46,142 nt of DNA from JAJYRX01 sp041655275 (GCA_041655275.1 JBBAFU010000017.1:1-46142), one strand, 5' to 3'; positions 17,255 to 25,865 are shown, counted from the stretch's first letter. Numbers and translations: made by a program. Notes: generated from the letters alone by a model not told the origin.

Positions 17255-19753
17255 TCAGCTGCTGCGCTTGCGCGTGGTTTTTGTGGCCTTGGCGGCCTTG
17301 GCTGCTTTTGCTGCCTTGGCTGTCTTGACCACCTTTTTGCCTGTCTTTGTCGCGCGGGCTTCACGCTTGGCTTCGGCGCGACGCTGCTGGGCCGTCGTAC
17401 CCTTGAGCGCCTCGGGCTTGGTCGAGGCCGCCTTCTTCATCTTGCGTGGTGGCTCCGCCCCGGGCTCGGACGCGGTCAGGGCCTTGTAGCTGGTCTGCTT
17501 GACCAGCCGGAAGTCGATGCGACGGGCTTCCAGATCAACCCGGGCCACCTGCACATGCACGGCATCCGTCAGACGATAGCGGATGCCGGTGCGTTCACCG
17601 CGCAGCTCGTGCAGGCTTTCGTTGTACTGGAAGTAATCCGAGCCCAGCTCGGAGACATGCACCATGCCTTCCACATAGAGGGAATCGAGGGTGATGAACA
17701 GGCCGAACGGCGCGACGCCGGTAACGCGCCCGCTGAAGATCTCGCCCACATGCTCGCGCACGAACCAGCACTTGAGCCAGGCCTCGACATCGCGCGTGGC
17801 ATCGTCGGCACGCCGCTCGCAGGCCGAGAGCACGAAACCCAGTTTTTCCCACACGGCAAGCCGCTTTTCGGCAACAGGCAAGGTCGGGTCCAGCCCCATA
17901 TCAGGCAGATCGGGCGTATAGCGCTTGCGCACCAGCACGGCCTTGATGACCCGGTGAGTAAGCAGGTCGGGATAGCGGCGGATGGGCGAGGTGAAATGCG
18001 CGTAATGGCTGTAGGACAGGCCGAAATGGCCGCTGTTCACGGGCGTGTAGATGGCCTGCTGCATGGAGCGCAGGCACATCATCTGCACGATCTCGAAATC
18101 AGGCCGGTGACGCGCTGCATCCAGCAGGTTGGCGTAATCGCGCGGGGAAGGCTCGTCGCCGCCGTCCAGGTTCAGGCTCAGGTTGCGCAGGAACTCGCGC
18201 AGGGCCAGCAGGCGATCGGGCGTGGGCCCTTCGTGGACGCGATACAGGCCTTCGCGCTTGTTGCGGTGCATGAAATCGGCTGCGCAGGTGTTGGCGGCCA
18301 GCATGAACTCTTCGATCAGGCGATGGGCATCATTGCGCAGGGCGGGCTCTATGCGCTCAATCTTGCCCATATCATTGGCGATGATGTGGGTTTCCACCGT
18401 ATCGAAGGCCATGGCGCCACGCGCTGTGCGCGCCGTCTCGAACACCTGGTAGAGCGCGTGCGCATGCTGGATGTGCTCCAGCAGGGGCCCCATGCGCAGG
18501 GCGACCGGGCCTGACGGTTGCTGCAGTGCCGCCCAGACATCGGTATAGGTGGTGCGCGCGTGCGAGCGGATGACGCCTTCGTAGAACTGATAGGCTTTCA
18601 CCTTGCCGGCATTCGTACCCTCACCATGGATAACCATATCGCACACCAGCACCAGACGGTCCTGGTCCGGATTGAGCGAGCAAATGCCGTTGGACAAGGC
18701 CTCGGGCAGCATGGGAATGACACGACGCGGAAAATACACACTGGTACCGCGCTCGCGCGCCTCTTCGTCCAGCGCGCTGCCGGGATGCACGTAATGGCTG
18801 ACATCGGCAATTGCGACCAGCAGGCGCCAGCCCGGTCCGGCCTGCTTGCCGCTGCCCGCCGATACGGGCGCACAGAAGATGGCATCATCGAAATCGCGCG
18901 CATCCTCGCCATCCATGGTAATGAAAGGCACGTCGCGAAGATCCACGCGTCCGGACAGCTCCCGCTTGCGCACTTCGCCGGGTGTACGATCGGCCTCGGC
19001 CAGTGCGGCCGCCGAGAACTCGTGCGGCACATGAAACTTGCGCACGGCAATCTCGATCTCCATACCGGGATCGTCGATTTCACCCAGCACTTCCACGATA
19101 CGGCCCAGCGGCTGGGTGTGGCGCGTCGGCTGCTGCATGATCTGCACCGTGACCACCTGGCCATGTTTGGCCTTGCCGCGCTCGGCCGCCGGCACAATGA
19201 TGTCGTGCTTGATGCGCTGGTCCTCGGGCACGACGATATGGGCGCCGCGCTCGCGCAGGTAACGACCGACCAGACGATCCGTGCGGCGCTCAATGACTTC
19301 GACGATCACCGCTTCGGGGCGACCCCGGTATTCGCCCTCGGCCCTGACCTGCACACGGTCACCGTGCAGCACCTTGAGCATCTCGCGCGGCGCCAGAAAG
19401 AGATCCGGCCCGCCATCGTCACGCAGCAGAAAGCCGAAGCCATCCCTGTGGCCCTGGACCCGGCCGGAAATGAAATCCAGCTGGGTATTGAGCAGCAACT
19501 GGCCGCCGGGATTGAAGAAGAGCTGCCCGTCGCGCTCCATGGCCTTGAGCCGACGCGCGAAACCGTCGGAAATTGGGGCGGCGACATTGAGCGAGCGCGC
19601 CAGCTCGTCCGGCGCAACCGGCCCTTCGGCTGCGCGCAGAACCTGGAGGATGCGCTCACGCGAAGGCACGCTGGGGTCGTAATCAGCCGGTAGCTCGATG
19701 CCCTCAGGCGATGACGCGGGGTGCGGGGAGGACGAATTTGAAGGTGTGCTCAA
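17255..19753 (-). CDS. rnr: Ribonuclease R
   Basis: An 832-residue 3'-5' exoribonuclease of the RNB family. In order: an N-terminal winged-helix segment (SRERILQVLRAAEGPVAPDELARSL), cold-shock domains (GRVQGHRDGFGFLLRDDG), the RNB catalytic domain with FITMDGEDARDFDDAIF (metal-binding aspartates), SYSHYAHFTSPIRRYPDLLTHRVIKA, and an S1 domain (EIFSGRVTGVAPFGLFITLDSLYVEGMVHVSELG). The C-terminus is a long basic Lys/Ala tail (KTAKAAKAAKAAKATKTT). It degrades structured RNA and helps trans-translation. rlmB follows within 11 bp of its stop. Confidence 0.95.
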   Translation of the reverse strand: MSTPSNSSSPHPASSPEGIELPADYDPSVPSRERILQVLRAAEGPVAPDELARSLNVAAPISDGFARRLKAMERDGQLFFNPGGQLLLNTQLDFISGRVQGHRDGFGFLLRDDGGPDLFLAPREMLKVLHGDRVQVRAEGEYRGRPEAVIVEVIERRTDRLVGRYLRERGAHIVVPEDQRIKHDIIVPAAERGKAKHGQVVTVQIMQQPTRHTQPLGRIVEVLGEIDDPGMEIEIAVRKFHVPHEFSAAALAEADRTPGEVRKRELSGRVDLRDVPFITMDGEDARDFDDAIFCAPVSAGSGKQAGPGWRLLVAIADVSHYVHPGSALDEEARERGTSVYFPRRVIPMLPEALSNGICSLNPDQDRLVLVCDMVIHGEGTNAGKVKAYQFYEGVIRSHARTTYTDVWAALQQPSGPVALRMGPLLEHIQHAHALYQVFETARTARGAMAFDTVETHIIANDMGKIERIEPALRNDAHRLIEEFMLAANTCAADFMHRNKREGLYRVHEGPTPDRLLALREFLRNLSLNLDGGDEPSPRDYANLLDAARHRPDFEIVQMMCLRSMQQAIYTPVNSGHFGLSYSHYAHFTSPIRRYPDLLTHRVIKAVLVRKRYTPDLPDMGLDPTLPVAEKRLAVWEKLGFVLSACERRADDATRDVEAWLKCWFVREHVGEIFSGRVTGVAPFGLFITLDSLYVEGMVHVSELGSDYFQYNESLHELRGERTGIRYRLTDAVHVQVARVDLEARRIDFRLVKQTSYKALTASEPGAEPPRKMKKAASTKPEALKGTTAQQRRAEAKREARATKTGKKVVKTAKAAKAAKAAKATKTTRKRSS

Positions 19754-19783
19754 AAGTGGTTTCCATTTCCATAAAAAACTGGG

Positions 19784-19789
19784 TATACT
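19784..19789 (+). promoter_or_regulatory. Likely -10 element of the tRNA-Leu promoter
   Basis: TATACT lies about 78 bp upstream of the mature tRNA 5' end. No good -35 hexamer is visible at the right spacing (TTCCAT at 19761 is weak), so the assignment is tentative. Confidence 0.35.
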
Positions 19790-19866
19790 TACGCCTTCGC
19801 AGCAATGTGAACGCTGGAAAGGCTCTTATTAATAAAGACCCAAAGGCGATAGCATACACCGCATGT

Positions 19867-19951
19867 GCCCAGGTGGCGGAATTGGTAGACGCGCATGGTT
19901 CAGGTCCATGTGCCGCAAGGTGTGGAGGTTCGAGTCCTCTCCTGGGCACCA
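19867..19951 (+). tRNA. tRNA-Leu (anticodon CAG)
   Basis: An 85-nt class II tRNA: acceptor GCCCAGG, D-arm TGGCGGAATTGGTAGACGC, anticodon loop TTCAGGT with anticodon CAG, a variable arm (TGCCGCAAGGTG), T-loop GGTTCGAGTCC, and an encoded CCA. The long variable arm and G-rich D-arm are typical of leucine tRNAs. It stands alone between rnr and the peroxiredoxin gene. Confidence 0.97.
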
Positions 19952-20040
19952 CTGCTTCTCTCACGAAATCCTGTGAAATTCCCTATCAAGTTCTGGTATT
20001 TACGCTGACACATGGCGTATATGCGGTGTGATCGGGCGGC

Positions 20041-20604
20041 TCAGACCCCGGCATGCAGCCACAAAAGCACTTCCCGCACCTGGGTATCCGGCGGAAACAC
20101 CGGGTAGAACACCTTGGTGATCGTGCCATCCTCGACAATCATCGTCAGCCGCTTGTACAGCTCCACGCCTTCGACGGTGAACGTCGGCAGCGCCAGTAGC
20201 CGCTTCAAATCCAGGCCCGCATCGCTGAGCAGCTCGAACGGCAGATGCAGGCGATCCCGGGCTTCCTGCTGATATTCGCTGGTTTGCGTGCTGAGACCGT
20301 AGACGCCCACGCCCAGGGCCTGTAATTCCTGGTAGTGATCGCGATAACTGCAGGATTGCGGCGTGCAGCCACGTGCGCCGGGAATGGCATCCCAGCCTTC
20401 CGCCAGCGGCACGCCGGGACGGCCCGTCCTCGGGTATATATAGATCACCCACCTGCCCTTCAGTGCGGCGAGGTCGACCTTGCTGCCGTTCGTGCTGACA
20501 AGCGTGCATTCAGGCAACGGCCTGCCCTCGAGATGGTCGGCGGCACCATCGTCCTCAGGCCGGGGAAGATCATCGGGAATGCGGGACAGATCGGGAAGGC
20601 TCAT
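20041..20604 (-). CDS. Peroxiredoxin, AhpC/TSA (Bcp/PrxQ-like) family
   Basis: A 187-residue thioredoxin-fold peroxidase. GCTPQSCSYRD holds two cysteines five residues apart (Cys80 and Cys85), the peroxidatic/resolving pair of the Bcp/PrxQ type. The strand WVIYIYPRTGRPG before it replaces the usual YFYPKDNTPG. Later VEGVELYKRLTMIVEDGTITKVFYPVFPP completes the fold. ATG 20604 is chosen since CAGGAG sits just upstream; a TTG 15 nt earlier would place the ribosome site inside the gene. It lies 25 bp downstream of the ArsR regulator gene, so the pair is probably one unit. Confidence 0.87.
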   Translation of the reverse strand: MSLPDLSRIPDDLPRPEDDGAADHLEGRPLPECTLVSTNGSKVDLAALKGRWVIYIYPRTGRPGVPLAEGWDAIPGARGCTPQSCSYRDHYQELQALGVGVYGLSTQTSEYQQEARDRLHLPFELLSDAGLDLKRLLALPTFTVEGVELYKRLTMIVEDGTITKVFYPVFPPDTQVREVLLWLHAGV

Positions 20605-20629
20605 GACGGACTCCTGCAAACGCGAAAAA

Positions 20630-20950
20630 TCAGGGACAGTAAATCGACTTCAGCGCACCAATGAGCTGGCCCACGTCGTCATCACGAATGAAATAATACA
20701 GGGTCTGGCCGTCACGCCGATAGCTGACCAGCCCGGCCTCGCGCAGGCGTGCCAGATGCTGGGACAGGGCGGATTGCTTGGCCTCGAGCTGTTCGAGCAG
20801 CGCCGTCACCGACATTTCACCGTGTTCGAGCAGCAGGCACAGCACCAGCAGGCGATGCTCGTTGCTGAGCAGGCGCAGCATGTTCACTGCCTGGGCCGCG
20901 CCTTCGCGCATGAAGCGTTGCATTGACTGTTCTGCAGTAGTCATAGTCAT
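20630..20950 (-). CDS. ArsR-family transcriptional repressor (BigR/YgaV-like)
   Basis: A 106-residue winged-helix protein: NMLRLLSNEHRLLVLCLLLEHGEMSVTALLEQLEAKQSALSQHLARLREAGLVSYRRDGQTLYYFI covers the whole ArsR domain. It lacks the metal-binding CxC box of ArsR/SmtB. Two Cys remain (in LVLCLLLEHG and the terminal YCP), as in the persulfide-sensing BigR/SqrR/YgaV group. The gene is divergent from the DUF4395 gene, and a perfect palindrome lies between them. Sulfide or redox sensing is inferred; start ATG 20944 is an alternative. Confidence 0.85.
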   Translation of the reverse strand: MTMTTAEQSMQRFMREGAAQAVNMLRLLSNEHRLLVLCLLLEHGEMSVTALLEQLEAKQSALSQHLARLREAGLVSYRRDGQTLYYFIRDDDVGQLIGALKSIYCP

Positions 20951-21034
20951 GATTTTACGGGAGTCGTTTTGCGGCGTCACACCGGAGGGTGATGTCGGCG
21001 AGCCGCAAGGGGCTTGCCTGATCTTTTTCTATAT

Positions 21035-21058
21035 ATTAGAATAACATAATATTCTAAT
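21035..21058. promoter_or_regulatory. Perfect inverted-repeat operator between the arsR-type gene and the DUF4395 gene
   Basis: ATTAGAATA and TATTCTAAT form perfect 9-bp arms separated by 6 bp (ACATAA), in an AT-rich island. This resembles the ATTAG...CTAAT-type sites bound by BigR-family ArsR repressors. It lies 25 bp before the DUF4395 start and 85 bp from the repressor start, well placed to control both directions. Confidence 0.7.
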
Positions 21059-21082
21059 TCATCAAGAGAGAGGAACACTCAA

Positions 21083-21511
21083 ATGCTGCGTTTCGATGTC
21101 CCCCCGGTCTGGTCTCATGTGACCCGCTGGGAAGCTTTCATCAGTTTCGCCGTCTGTGTACTGGCCTGGTTCACCACGCCGTGGCTGATGGCCATTCTTG
21201 TGGTTCAGGGCTTTGTGCGTGGTTTCCTGGGGCATTACAAGTGCCCTTCCCACCGCATCTGGGCGCGGCTTTTCGAAGCACGCAACTGGGGCGGCAAGAA
21301 GGAAAACGCCGGCGCCAAGATGTTTGCCAACAAGCTGCTCTTCATTGCCAGCAGCGTATCCGTAATTGCGTATGCGCTGGGCAGTGACATCTGGCAGATT
21401 CCCTGCCTGGTCCTGATGGTGTTTGCCACGCTGGAGTGGGCTGTATCGTTCTGCGCCGCCTGCTGGGTCTACGGCGCCTGGTACAGCAAGTTTCCGCCGC
21501 GCAACGCCTGA
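21083..21511 (+). CDS. DUF4395 membrane protein
   Basis: A 142-residue inner-membrane protein with about four hydrophobic segments (AFISFAVCVLAWFTTPWLMAILVVQGFVRGFLG, then LLFIASSVSVIAYALG and LVLMVFATLEWAVSFCAACWVY). The pattern matches DUF4395 (PF14340). AGAGAGAGGA precedes the ATG. DUF4395 genes are often found beside thioredoxin or sulfur-metabolism genes. Here the neighbours are a palindromic operator, an ArsR repressor and a peroxiredoxin, suggesting a role in handling reactive sulfur or thiols. The biochemical function is unknown. Confidence 0.8.
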   Translation: MLRFDVPPVWSHVTRWEAFISFAVCVLAWFTTPWLMAILVVQGFVRGFLGHYKCPSHRIWARLFEARNWGGKKENAGAKMFANKLLFIASSVSVIAYALGSDIWQIPCLVLMVFATLEWAVSFCAACWVYGAWYSKFPPRNA

Positions 21512-21529
21512 GCGTCGCCTCACGAAAAC

Positions 21530-22489
21530 TCAGGGATCCACCGCCGGCAGCTCGTCGGCGATGGCCTTGAGCGCGTCCGCCAGCACGCGCGCATAGCGTG
21601 CTCGCTCATGCGCGATGCCGGCGGCATCCCAGGTGTAGAACCCCTCGCCCGACTTCATGCCCAGACGCCCGCTTGCGGCCTTGTCCGCGAGCACGGCGGC
21701 AGGGGCACCGGCATTGCACAGGCTGGGGTAGATGGTCGCAGCCGCGGCGGCATGAATATCGATGCCAGCGTGCTCTTTCTGCATGACCGGCCCTGCGGCC
21801 AGATAACGGAAGCCGAAACCGAAACGCACGGCGGCGTCGACATCTTCCACGCTGGCGATACCCTGCTCTATCAGCGAGAATGCCTCGCGTGCGAGTGCGT
21901 GCTGAAGCCGGTTGGCAATAAAACCCGGGACGTCCTTGCGCACCAGTATGGGCACCGATCCACAGCGCCGCATGAAGGCCATCACGTCCTCTGCACACAC
22001 GATATCGGAATGTTCGCCCAGCACGACCTCGACGAGGGGCACCACGTGCGCGGGCATGAAAAAATGCAACCCCAGCATGCGCCCGGGTCCGGGCAGGCCT
22101 GCCGCAATCGCGCTGATGGGAAAGCTGGAGCTGTTGCTCGTCAGGAGCGTATCGGGCGGCATGCACGCCGCCAGCTCGCGGAACAGGGCCTGTTTCTGCG
22201 CCAGCACCTCGGGAATGCATTCAATCACCAGATCGACATCATCCAACGCGAGATCGGACAGCTCGCCGGTCAGGTGCAGGCGCTGCGCCGGAGCCGGCAG
22301 TTCCAGCTGGGCAAGCGCCTGTGCAATGCGTTCCCGCAAGGCGGCGTGGGCCTCGAGGCGCGGCTCGACCAGCGAAAGCCGGCGCACACCGGCGCGCAGG
22401 AGCAGGATGGCAATGCCCTCTCCCATGGTGCCGCCGCCGACGACGAGGCAGTGGCTGGTTGAGGGTCTTTCCAGACGACGTTGTTGCAT
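21530..22489 (-). CDS. 3-hydroxyacyl-CoA dehydrogenase family NAD-dependent enzyme
   Basis: About 319 residues. The N-terminal Rossmann fold has VVGGGTMGEGIAILLLRAG; the middle has VDLVIECIPEVLAQKQALFRELA and TLLTSNSSSFPISAIA, GRMLGLHFFMPAHVVPLVEVV (catalytic His) and VRKDVPGFIANRLQHALAREAFSLIEQG. The C-terminal 3HCDH domain follows. ATG 22489 is chosen with AAGGA upstream. Relatives act on 3-hydroxybutyryl-CoA, L-carnitine or L-gulonate; the substrate cannot be chosen from sequence. It lies 42 bp after the GNAT gene on the same strand. Confidence 0.87.
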   Translation of the reverse strand: MQQRRLERPSTSHCLVVGGGTMGEGIAILLLRAGVRRLSLVEPRLEAHAALRERIAQALAQLELPAPAQRLHLTGELSDLALDDVDLVIECIPEVLAQKQALFRELAACMPPDTLLTSNSSSFPISAIAAGLPGPGRMLGLHFFMPAHVVPLVEVVLGEHSDIVCAEDVMAFMRRCGSVPILVRKDVPGFIANRLQHALAREAFSLIEQGIASVEDVDAAVRFGFGFRYLAAGPVMQKEHAGIDIHAAAAATIYPSLCNAGAPAAVLADKAASGRLGMKSGEGFYTWDAAGIAHERARYARVLADALKAIADELPAVDP

Positions 22490-22531
22490 GTCGCAGTTTT
22501 CCTTTGATGCTGTGGGCGGCCCGGTCAAGGC

Positions 22532-22969
22532 CTAGGCCAGACGCCGGCGCATCAGCACATGCTCGATGCCGGCATCCAGATAGAGATCGCCTTCCGGCAC
22601 GAAACCGTGCGCGGCGTAGAAGGCCCGGGCGTGCGTCTGGGCCGAGAGCACGACTTCCGCATCGCCACGCTGGCGGGCGCACGCCATCAGCCGGCGCAGG
22701 ATCAGCGAGCCCACGCCCCGCCCCCTGAATTCGCGCAGGACGGCCATGCGTCCGATATGCGCATCGGGCAGCAGGCGCCCCGTGCCCACCGCCGTGCCGT
22801 CCGGCGCGTAGGCGACGGCGTGCACGCACTGCGGATCAAAGGCATCCAGTTCGATGTCGACCGGTACTTTCTGCTCCTCGACGAAGACCGCGTAGCGCAC
22901 GCGCGTGGCATCCTCGCCCAGAAGCACCCAGTCGCCGGTCCTGATCCGGGCATTGTCTTCGACCTTCAT
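22532..22969 (-). CDS. GNAT-family N-acetyltransferase
   Basis: About 145 residues. The acetyl-CoA-binding motif is visible as IGRMAVLREFRGRGVGSLILRRLMACAR, followed by EVVLSAQTHARAFYAAHGFVPEGDLYLDAGIEHVLMRRRL; this is the ElaA-like layout. The N-terminal RYAVFVEEQKVPVDIELD segment is typical of this subgroup. ATG 22969 is preferred, 22975 being an alternative. The substrate is unknown. Confidence 0.88.
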   Translation of the reverse strand: MKVEDNARIRTGDWVLLGEDATRVRYAVFVEEQKVPVDIELDAFDPQCVHAVAYAPDGTAVGTGRLLPDAHIGRMAVLREFRGRGVGSLILRRLMACARQRGDAEVVLSAQTHARAFYAAHGFVPEGDLYLDAGIEHVLMRRRLA

Positions 22970-23001
22970 GCGCATTCCAGTATTGCAGCGGTTCGGCAGG
23001 A

Positions 23002-24057
23002 TCAGCGCAGCGACACCATGGTCTCGATCATGCGCGCCATGGCCTTGTCGAGAACCTCATTGGTGGCGGCCGCGTATTTGCCCTCGTCCGCGTGGAAGAT
23101 GTATTCACGCGTCTGATCCTGGCTGGAGCCCGCAGCGCCGGCCAACCCGCCCTTGAGGAAGCCGAACACCATGGAGGTCGCCAGACGCGCCCCGGCTGAC
23201 ACCTCGTCAGTCGCGTCCTCTATTGTCGCGAACTCCGACTCGGACGCGACGGGTTGCCCCAGTGTGATGCTGCCGGTGCGATGCGCATAAACGCCCGTGG
23301 AACCTCCGGTGATACCCAGGCGGGCGCTGTCGACTGCCAGCGCCTGACCAAGCTCCAGCGCGTGCTTGACGAACCCGCGGGTATCCGCCGCTGCGGCGAA
23401 GTCGATCGTGAAGGACACATTCATCAGACGGGCCGGCGAATACCTGGCAAAGTTCGAACTCGCGTTCACGATGCCCATCAGATCAAAGCCGGTGAACATG
23501 CCCGGCTCCTGTTCTCCCTCAAAAAAGGGCTGGTGTCTACCCATGGCCGTTGGTGCATATACCGTGCCGACCCCGTAGGAGGAGAACAGGCCGGACTTGT
23601 CATCGACAAAGGGAAATTCCGTTTCCTTGACCTTGGCATATTCCGGAATGGACGTGAACGTGCTTCTGGGCACAACCTCGTAGCCGTTATCCTGCAGCAG
23701 GGCCACAAAGCGCTCGTAGACTGCGTCGGTGATCTGCTGGCGGACGGCATCACTCACACCCTCGAGCTTGACCTGGCCGACTGCGGTACGCGACGGTCCG
23801 GTCAGCCCACCGCCCCGGTGATCAATGAGCTCCTTGCTTTCGTTGAAGCCGACCTTGAAGCCGCCGATGACGACTTGCTGCACATCCTTGAATGCAGCGT
23901 CATACTGCGTCTTGACATCGGCTTCGGTAGCCAGCCCCATGAAACCGCCTGTGCGTTTCTTGGCGCTCACCACGCCGTCCTGGGTTCCCACGCTGGCGCA
24001 GCCCACCAGACCCGCAATGGCGCCGGTCATGATGCCCCATTGAAAGATCTTTTTCAT
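23002..24057 (-). CDS. Lipoprotein of unknown function
   Basis: A 351-residue predicted lipoprotein: MKKIFQWGIMTGAIAGLVGC is a signal peptide with lipobox LVGC (Cys20). The mature protein has no family I recognise. It contains mixed alpha/beta stretches (FKVGFNESKELID, FVALLQDNGYEVVPRSTFTS) and a Gly/Ala-rich hydrophobic segment near residue 310 (MVFGFLKGGLAGAAGSS). ATG 24057 is chosen for its signal peptide and the GGGAAG upstream. An in-frame upstream extension to 24492 reads through a decayed aminotransferase gene and is not part of this gene. Confidence 0.75.
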   Translation of the reverse strand: MKKIFQWGIMTGAIAGLVGCASVGTQDGVVSAKKRTGGFMGLATEADVKTQYDAAFKDVQQVVIGGFKVGFNESKELIDHRGGGLTGPSRTAVGQVKLEGVSDAVRQQITDAVYERFVALLQDNGYEVVPRSTFTSIPEYAKVKETEFPFVDDKSGLFSSYGVGTVYAPTAMGRHQPFFEGEQEPGMFTGFDLMGIVNASSNFARYSPARLMNVSFTIDFAAAADTRGFVKHALELGQALAVDSARLGITGGSTGVYAHRTGSITLGQPVASESEFATIEDATDEVSAGARLATSMVFGFLKGGLAGAAGSSQDQTREYIFHADEGKYAAATNEVLDKAMARMIETMVSLR

Positions 24058-24134
24058 GTTTTTTTCTTCCCTTTGTGTGCAATACAAAACCCAGAGTTTA
24101 CGTGGATTTGGCGGGGACTCGAAGGGGCCTAGGG

Positions 24135-24492
24135 TTAACCCTTTGGTGAATCCAGCGCCTGCAGACGCTCGTGTACCTGTGCTCGAACCCGGGCAATGCG
24201 CTTGCGCATCTCGTCCACTTCCGTCTGCCACTGGTCGGAGGGCAGGTCGACCCCCGTTGGGTTGTGGCGACAGGCGTGCAGCAATACGATGCTTCGCGCC
24301 GGCAGGCCGGCAAGGGTGTCCCGCAAGGCGGCGCTCGGCTTGTGTGACCGACGCCAGCACCGGCACTTTTTCGTCGTCATCGCAATACAGTCCAACCGAC
24401 AGGTTCACTTTCATCTCGCGCGGGTCGCGATGGAAGGCTTCTCCCACCTCGAATATGGGATCACCGGCGTAGGACGGTACATGCTTGAACAT
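24135..24492 (-). pseudogene. Decayed aromatic-amino-acid/aspartate aminotransferase remnant
   Basis: Three pieces of a roughly 400-residue class I aminotransferase survive in about 118 codons. The N-terminus is MFKHVPSYAGDPIFEVGEAFHRDPREMKVNLSVGLYCDD. In another frame come a middle piece, DTLAGLPARSIVLLHACRHNPTGVDLPSDQW, then a late piece, EVDEMRKRIARVRAQVHERL. By comparison with the TyrB/AspC family, at least two internal deletions, a frame change and loss of the C-terminus (PLP Lys included) have occurred. It lies 29 bp downstream of dctM on the same strand. It cannot encode a working enzyme. Confidence 0.85.
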
Positions 24493-24521
24493 GAGAAAGA
24501 CTCGCTACAGGTTGGAAGGGA

Positions 24522-25826
24522 TCAGGCGCGTGCCAGCTGGGGCAGGATGAGGATGATGGACGGCACGAGGACGAACAGCGTCAGGCGCAGCAGGTCCACA
24601 ATGACGAACGGCAGCACGCCCCGGTAGATCGTACCCAGGCCGATGTCGGGCACGGCGCTTTTCAGCACGAAGAGGTTCAGTCCCACGGGTGGCGTGATCA
24701 GCGCCAGCTCCATGACCATGACGACGATGATGCCGAACCAGATGGGGTCATAGCCCAGGCCCATGACCATGGGAAAGAAGATGGGCACGGTGAGCAGCAT
24801 CATGGACAGCGATTCCAGGAAGCAGCCCATGATGAGATAGAGCACCATCATGACGGCAATGGAGCCCAGGGGCGACAGGCCGCTGCCTTCGACCAGTGCC
24901 TGCAAGGCCTTGGGCAGGCCCGCCAGATTGACGAAGTTGGAGAACAGCAAGGCGCCCACCAGAACGGCGAACAGCACGGCCGAGATGCGTACACTTTCGA
25001 CCAGACAATCGACGAAGGAACGCCAGGTGAGGGTGCGCCGCCACAGGGCAAACAGCAAGGCCCCGAATGAACCCACGCCGGCCGCCTCGGTGGGTGTGAA
25101 CAGGCCGATGTAGATACCGCCGATGATGAGCACAAACAGTGCCAGCACAGGCAGGACATGCACCAGCCGGGCGAAACGCTCGCGCAGCGGCGGCAGGGCC
25201 ACGCTGGGGCCCAGACCGGGGTTGCGGCGCGTCAGCACGGCAATCGTGGCAATGTAGAGCAGGATGGCGATCAGTCCGGGCAGAAGGCCGGCAATGAACA
25301 ACAGGCCGATATCGGTACCGGTCATAATGCCGTAGAGCACCAGAATGACCGAAGGCGGAATCAGTATGCCCAGAGTGCCGCCTGCGGTGACGGTACCTGC
25401 GGCCAGGCTGTCGGCATAGCGGTAGCGACGCATGGACGGGATGGCGACCTTGCTCATGGTGGCCGTGGTGGCCAGCGAGGAGCCGCACACGGCCGAGAAA
25501 CCGCCACAGGCCGCGATGGTGGCCATGGCCAGCCCGCCCTTCTGCCCGCCGAGAAATCCCTGGCAGGCATCGAACAGTTCGCGCGACAGGCCGCCCCGGT
25601 CGACGAACACGCCCATGAGCACAAACATGGGCAGCACCGAGAGCGCATAACTCATAGTGTCCGCTGCGGGAACCTGCCCAAGCATGCCCAGTGCCGCCTT
25701 GGGTCCGACGATGGCGGCGATACCGGCAACACCCACCAGCATCATCGCGAAGGCGATCTGCATGCCGAGCATCATGAGCACCAGCAGAACCCCGAGGCCG
25801 AGCAGCGAGATTTCCCAGGTTCCCAT
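24522..25826 (-). CDS. dctM: TRAP transporter large permease subunit (DctM)
   Basis: A 434-residue polytopic inner-membrane protein of the DctM family, about 12 membrane segments. Conserved stretches: PMFVLMGVFVDRGGLSRELFDACQGFLGGQKGGLAMATIAACGGFSAVCGSSLATTATMSKVAIPSMRRYRYADSLAAG, GTLGILIPPSVILVLYG, and IGLFTPTEAAGVGSFGALL. It drives sodium-coupled uptake together with DctQ and DctP. AAGGATCAC precedes the ATG. It is the last intact gene of the ilvD-dctP-dctQ-dctM operon. Confidence 0.94.
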   Translation of the reverse strand: MGTWEISLLGLGVLLVLMMLGMQIAFAMMLVGVAGIAAIVGPKAALGMLGQVPAADTMSYALSVLPMFVLMGVFVDRGGLSRELFDACQGFLGGQKGGLAMATIAACGGFSAVCGSSLATTATMSKVAIPSMRRYRYADSLAAGTVTAGGTLGILIPPSVILVLYGIMTGTDIGLLFIAGLLPGLIAILLYIATIAVLTRRNPGLGPSVALPPLRERFARLVHVLPVLALFVLIIGGIYIGLFTPTEAAGVGSFGALLFALWRRTLTWRSFVDCLVESVRISAVLFAVLVGALLFSNFVNLAGLPKALQALVEGSGLSPLGSIAVMMVLYLIMGCFLESLSMMLLTVPIFFPMVMGLGYDPIWFGIIVVMVMELALITPPVGLNLFVLKSAVPDIGLGTIYRGVLPFVIVDLLRLTLFVLVPSIILILPQLARA

Positions 25827-25865
25827 GCGTTCAGTGATCCTTGTTGCGTGCTGCGGAAAGCGGCA

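Noticed and set aside
19704..19964. Minus-strand ORF across the tRNA-Leu gene
   Set aside because: It is antisense to the tRNA and to the start of rnr; no coding signals support it.
24058..24492. A single 496-residue protein from 24492 to 23002
   Set aside because: Its first 145 residues are the aminotransferase remnant plus out-of-frame sequence. The real lipoprotein starts at 24057 with a clean signal peptide.
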